Source: Halobacteriales archaeon (GTDB taxonomy: Archaea; Halobacteriota; Halobacteria; Halobacteriales; Hikarchaeaceae). From it: a stretch of DNA of 8,807 nt. Every line of letters starts with the position of its first letter. Within the stretch, counting starts at the first letter, position 1. The translations under genes were made by a program, and so were the position numbers. The stretch spans positions 1 to 8,807 of the forward strand of contig JAPYRM010000033.1 in assembly GCA_029941175.1 (NCBI GenBank), given 5' to 3'. Of this stretch, positions 6,285-8,807 are shown in pieces. The notes under the pieces were generated by a model that did not search any database, was not told the DNA's origin, and was given only the letters and a program-made list of their open reading frames with translations.

Positions 6285-6291
6285 AAAATAT

Positions 6292-7161
6292 ATGGAAGGT
6301 ACAGGAGTCCCATTAGTTACCCCTTTTGATGAAAAGGGAGATGTTGATGAATCAAAACTCGCTGATTTGGTAGAGTGGGTAGAAACGAGAGGTGTCGATT
6401 TTATTGTTCCTTGTGGATCAAATAGCGAGGCGGAATTAATGACAGCAGAAGAAAGGGCACGAGTAGTCGAGATAGTTGTAGAATCTGCCTCAGTTCCTAT
6501 ATTAGCAGGGACGGGGCATCCAGGACTACGAGAAAGTACCATACAGACAGAAATGGCTGCATCGGTGGGTGCTGACGCTGCTCTAGTTGTGACCCCATTT
6601 TACTTCTCTCATAGTCAAGAAGACATTGCTGCGTATTATGAAAAACTGGCTGGATTGGTCTCGATCCCAGTATATTTGTACAGCGTGCCAAAATTTACTC
6701 ACGTTAGCCTTGAACCAGATACGATAGTGGGGTTGTCAGATGATGAAAATATCAAAGGGATGAAAGATTCTAGTGGAGATTCGGACTTATTTCGGCAAGA
6801 AGTGAATTTGACAAGGGAGAAAGATTTTGATATGTTGGTTGGGGCAGGGGGAATTTATGCACAGGCACTTGAAATGGGTGCGACTGGAGGGGTATTGGCG
6901 CTAGCAAATATTGCTCCGGAAAAATGCTCTGAAATTTATGATTTGTATAAAAAAGGAGATAAAGAAGGTGCCAAAATACTAAATGACGGATTGGCCGAAT
7001 TAAATCGTGGTGTGACGGGCACCTATGGCATTTCAGGTTTGAAAGCCGCAATGGAAATGAGAGGCGCGCCTTCTGGGTTCTCTCGTAGTCCACATCGGGG
7101 GGTGGGGGAAGCGGAGAAAGAGGCCCTCCAGAATTTACTGGATGGGGCAGGATTGCAGTAG
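6292..7161 (+). CDS. DapA-superfamily aldolase (dihydrodipicolinate synthase / KDG aldolase family)
   Basis: This is a class I, Schiff-base pyruvate-type lyase with a TIM-barrel fold, 289 residues, normal for the family. GTGVPLVTPF (3-12) is the family opening. GSNSE (42-46) replaces the GTTGE loop that binds the pyruvate carboxylate. Y130 (in YLYSVP) corresponds to the catalytic tyrosine, and K158 in GMKDSSGD is the Schiff-base lysine. VGAGG and GATGGVLALANIAP follow as usual. The arginine found in true dihydrodipicolinate synthases (NVPGRTG) is absent; the segment reads SVPKFTH. With no other lysine genes nearby, I favour a sugar-acid aldolase (such as 2-keto-3-deoxygluconate type) or another keto-acid lyase over DapA proper. 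The start is set by a strong Shine-Dalgarno. The PIN-like gene follows after 31 bases on the same strand. Confidence 0.9.
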   Translation: MEGTGVPLVTPFDEKGDVDESKLADLVEWVETRGVDFIVPCGSNSEAELMTAEERARVVEIVVESASVPILAGTGHPGLRESTIQTEMAASVGADAALVVTPFYFSHSQEDIAAYYEKLAGLVSIPVYLYSVPKFTHVSLEPDTIVGLSDDENIKGMKDSSGDSDLFRQEVNLTREKDFDMLVGAGGIYAQALEMGATGGVLALANIAPEKCSEIYDLYKKGDKEGAKILNDGLAELNRGVTGTYGISGLKAAMEMRGAPSGFSRSPHRGVGEAEKEALQNLLDGAGLQ

Positions 7162-7169
7162 TTAAAGTG

Positions 7170-7185
7170 TTTGTAAGGTTACAAA
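7170..7185. repeat. Palindrome just before the PIN-like gene
   Basis: TTTGTAA-GG-TTACAAA has perfect 7-base arms and a 2-base centre, placed 7 bases ahead of the PIN-like ATG and 8 bases after the DapA-like stop. The tight centre favours a DNA operator over an RNA hairpin, though a 6-bp stem with a 4-base loop is possible. It also overlaps the spot where a ribosome would load. Confidence 0.45.
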
Positions 7186-7192
7186 TAGAGAG

Positions 7193-7603
7193 ATGAGTAG
7201 GCCTACAGTACGTGTTGTGGTTGATTCAGAAGTATTGGCAGAAGATGCCAAAGGAGAGAAATCGGCGAAGATGTCGATGGAGATTATTCGAAAATGCCAA
7301 TGGATAGTGCTCGTTGCTAGTATCCCCCTACTAGATGAAGCACAAAAAATGGTTGAAATGGAATTGGGAATAGAGTTGGCGGAAAAGTGGCGAGTTGATA
7401 CAGAAAATGTATGTGAAATTGTGGACCATTCAAAAAGAGATCACCCCGCACTTGCTTCTGCATATGTGGGAAATGCACAGCACATTATTTCTCGAGACCA
7501 GAGGTTGGCTAGTGTCAAGGCAGGAGTGGCCATTAGAGCAAAAGTTGAAACAAGTGTTAAAAAGCCAGAGGCATTTGTGAACCTATTTGAAAATATTATT
7601 TGA
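7193..7603 (+). CDS. PIN-like domain protein (haloarchaeal conserved hypothetical)
   Basis: The 136-residue protein looks like a compact PIN-fold protein, a family of metal-dependent RNases. The first strand ends in the expected acidic site, VVVDSEVL with D11. Acidic residues D48 and E49 follow SIPLL. D83 in RDHPALASAY and D102 in AQHIISRDQRL resemble the late PIN acidic block before the last strand (the ISxDxRL pattern). Relatives I recall in haloarchaea are uncharacterised (possibly DUF7384; not checked). No antitoxin-like small gene is adjacent, so a classical VapC toxin pair is not supported. It follows the DapA-like gene by 31 bases, with a perfect palindrome in the gap. Its last 8 bases overlap the end of rdgB on the other strand. 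Whether it cleaves RNA is inference. Confidence 0.75.
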   Translation: MSRPTVRVVVDSEVLAEDAKGEKSAKMSMEIIRKCQWIVLVASIPLLDEAQKMVEMELGIELAEKWRVDTENVCEIVDHSKRDHPALASAYVGNAQHIISRDQRLASVKAGVAIRAKVETSVKKPEAFVNLFENII

Positions 7604-8156
7604 CTCCGCGGTGTTCTACGGGGTCATTATCAAGCCAAGATGCTAATTTAGAAAGGGCCCTTCCTCTATGAGAAATTGCGTTTTTTTCGACTAGATTCAT
7701 TTCTGCTAATGTTTTACCGTTATATTCGAATATAGGGTCATATCCAAAACCCTCAGTTCCGCGAGGGGGGACTATAGTGCCTCTAATAGAACCTTCAAAG
7801 GCCACAGTTTCGTCTTCGGAACAGTATGCTATTGCAGTTCTAAAGTATGCACGATGAGAATCTGAGTCTCCAAGTAAAGTAAGAATTCCAGAAAGTCCAA
7901 TAGTATGATATATATATGAAGAATAAGGACCAGGGAATCCACCTAGATCGTCGATAAAGATACCAGAATCATCGGTGATAACGGGTTGGTTTCCACCTGC
8001 GGCTTTAAAGGATTCCTGGGCACCATGAATAGCTATCTCCGATAGGCTCTCGGATTGCAATTCTAGGTAATCAAAATCAAAATGTTCGACTGCAGATTCT
8101 AGATATGCTTGTGCTTCGCGAACTTTTTCAGCATTTGTAGTGGCAAAAAGCACCAT
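7596..8156 (-). CDS. rdgB: Non-canonical purine NTP pyrophosphatase (RdgB/HAM1)
   Basis: It hydrolyses dITP, ITP and XTP to the monophosphates, keeping deaminated purines out of DNA and RNA. The 186-residue protein starts with the family signature FATTNAEKVREAQ (4-16) and carries the metal-binding TDDSGIFIDDLGGFPGPYSS (61-80), GFGYDPIF (136-143) and the base-recognition segment NAISHRGRAL (159-168). The length is typical. I chose the ATG at 8156 because it places the signature four residues in; an upstream GTG at 8222 adds 22 unrelated residues and overlaps the preceding gene. A TATTT box about 28 bases before the ATG, and no Shine-Dalgarno, suggest a leaderless transcript, although read-through from the Bud32 gene 49 bases upstream is equally possible. 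It ends in an 8-base convergent overlap with the PIN-like gene. Confidence 0.95.
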   Translation of the reverse strand: MVLFATTNAEKVREAQAYLESAVEHFDFDYLELQSESLSEIAIHGAQESFKAAGGNQPVITDDSGIFIDDLGGFPGPYSSYIYHTIGLSGILTLLGDSDSHRAYFRTAIAYCSEDETVAFEGSIRGTIVPPRGTEGFGYDPIFEYNGKTLAEMNLVEKNAISHRGRALSKLASWLDNDPVEHRGVK

Positions 8157-8181
8157 GGAACAGTGGGAGTGTCGAAGGGAG

Positions 8182-8186
8182 AAATA
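8182..8186 (-). promoter_or_regulatory. Possible TATA element for rdgB
   Basis: On the minus strand TATTT lies 26-30 bases before the rdgB ATG, in the short gap after the Bud32 stop. The position fits a leaderless start, but the sequence match is weak. Confidence 0.3.
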
Positions 8187-8205
8187 GGCGTCGTAAAGTG
8201 AATAA

Positions 8206-8807
8206 TTAGAGATACCTACCACGCAATTCTATTTCTTGGAGACGCGTTAATACGGAGGAGTCCCCTTGTGCTCCGTAAATAGATTCTGCGTGATCCCAAA
8301 GTTCCTTATAATCAGAAGATGTTCCAATTAGACTTCCTTTGAATATGTGAAGGTCCATCGCGTAATCTTCTATATTATCGGTGTGAAATCCCAAACCGAA
8401 ATCGATTAGATACACTTGGTTCGAGGACGAATCTATTCTAATATTTCTAGTAGTGGGGTCTCCATGGGCAATGCCAGAAGAGTGGAGCAACGATAGATAG
8501 TTAATGACATTTTCTACTCTTTGTTGGTTTAGTCCGTCAGAGAGATCTGCATCTCCAACTTTTTGAAACTCGAGAGTGAAATGGAGGGGATCGATGCCTT
8601 TGATGATAGGAGTGGGAATGCCTATTTTTCGGGCTTCGTGGGTAAGTCGTGCTTCGACATTCATTCGATGACGCCTGAGGCGAAGATCCATGGTGGGATT
8701 TCGGTAAGGTTTGGGGAGTCTTTTTTTCCACACGGTGTCTGTATCGAATTCCACAAGTGCTTCGGATCCTTGGATAGTAGTTTGGGGAACAGGGGAGAGA
8801 TTTCTAC
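8206..8807 (-). CDS. Bud32 kinase/ATPase of KEOPS, probably C-terminal part of a Kae1-Bud32 fusion (partial)
   Basis: Bud32 is the small RIO-like kinase of the KEOPS complex that makes t6A37 on ANN-decoding tRNAs; it acts mainly as an ATPase activating Kae1. Visible motifs, in order: GSEALVEF and the lysine-rich VWKKRLPKPYR (ATP-binding strands), EARLTHEARKIGIPTP (the conserved helix Glu), HGDPTTRNIRID (catalytic loop), LIDFGLGF (metal-binding DFG), EDYAMDLHIF and the C-terminal LRGRYL. A GTG at 8754 could start a 182-residue protein, but it would cut into the first strand. The frame stays open upstream through QGSEAL and RNLSPVPQTT to the window edge. That run fits the linker of a Kae1-Bud32 fusion, known in haloarchaea and Methanocaldococcus. 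The Kae1 half is not in view. rdgB follows 49 bases downstream. Confidence 0.9.
   Translation of the reverse strand, partial: RNLSPVPQTTIQGSEALVEFDTDTVWKKRLPKPYRNPTMDLRLRRHRMNVEARLTHEARKIGIPTPIIKGIDPLHFTLEFQKVGDADLSDGLNQQRVENVINYLSLLHSSGIAHGDPTTRNIRIDSSSNQVYLIDFGLGFHTDNIEDYAMDLHIFKGSLIGTSSDYKELWDHAESIYGAQGDSSVLTRLQEIELRGRYL

Larger units (their letters stand above)
5787..6291. other. Divergent intergenic control region
   Basis: About 500 bases separate the diverging S-layer and DapA-like genes. The left part holds the S-layer leader, hairpin and promoter. The middle (about 5930-6140) has no convincing gene; it contains one strong plus-strand TATA-like box (6009-6016) that matches no neighbouring start. 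The right part holds TATATAAT (6153-6160), an inverted repeat (6184-6200), a polypurine run (6216-6238) and the ribosome binding site of the DapA-like gene. Open frames here, including one of 75 codons on the minus strand, lack homology and overlap the promoter, so I do not call them. Confidence 0.6.

Noticed and set aside
6238..6291. 18-residue N-terminal extension of the DapA-like protein from a GTG
   Set aside because: The strong Shine-Dalgarno at 6277-6284 and the family opening GTGVPLVTPF both place the start at the ATG at 6292.
8157..8222. 22-residue extension of RdgB from a GTG at 8222
   Set aside because: Family proteins begin a few residues before FATTN; the extension is unrelated and overlaps the Bud32 stop.

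Overview
The window looks like a chromosomal segment from a euryarchaeon close to the Halobacteria. Four things point there. The long surface protein begins with the signal peptide type of haloarchaeal cell-surface glycoproteins and ends with a PGF-CTERM sorting tail. The Bud32 kinase at the right edge seems to be the C-terminal half of a Kae1-Bud32 fusion. The 213-residue protein and the PIN-like protein resemble families I associate with haloarchaea. Finally, TATA-type elements lie about 27-30 bases ahead of several start codons, as in leaderless archaeal genes. The DNA is visibly AT-rich (roughly 40-45% G+C by eye) and the cytosolic proteins are not strongly acidic. My inference is a low-GC haloarchaeon or a sister group such as the marine group IV / Hikarchaeia lineage; the sequence alone does not prove this.

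Layout. Positions 1-1340 (minus): a partial dihydrolipoamide dehydrogenase preceded by lipoyl synthase, two parts of lipoate-dependent 2-oxoacid oxidation. Positions 1398-2497: a tRNA-Gly(CCC) and a tRNA-Thr(GGT), both minus, on either side of a plus-strand NH3-dependent NAD synthetase. Positions 2590-3231 (minus): an unnamed protein resembling a polyprenyl synthase that has lost its catalytic Asp-rich motif. Positions 3372-5786 (minus): an 804-residue S-layer glycoprotein with a leader of roughly 85-90 bases containing a perfect hairpin. Positions 5787-6291: a divergent control region with promoter-like elements for both sides. Positions 6292-7603 (plus): a DapA-superfamily aldolase followed by a PIN-like protein. 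Positions 7596-8807 (minus): RdgB/HAM1 nucleotide-housecleaning phosphatase downstream of the Bud32 part of the KEOPS complex.

Most of this is housekeeping: cofactor synthesis (NAD, lipoate), tRNA modification (Bud32/KEOPS), nucleotide pool cleaning and the cell wall. I found no CRISPR array, insertion sequence, phage gene or defence island. The points most worth a second look are the degenerate prenyl-synthase-like protein, the unusual membrane-proximal stalk and structured leader of the S-layer gene, the non-canonical active site of the DapA homologue, and the PIN-like gene with a palindrome just before its start.
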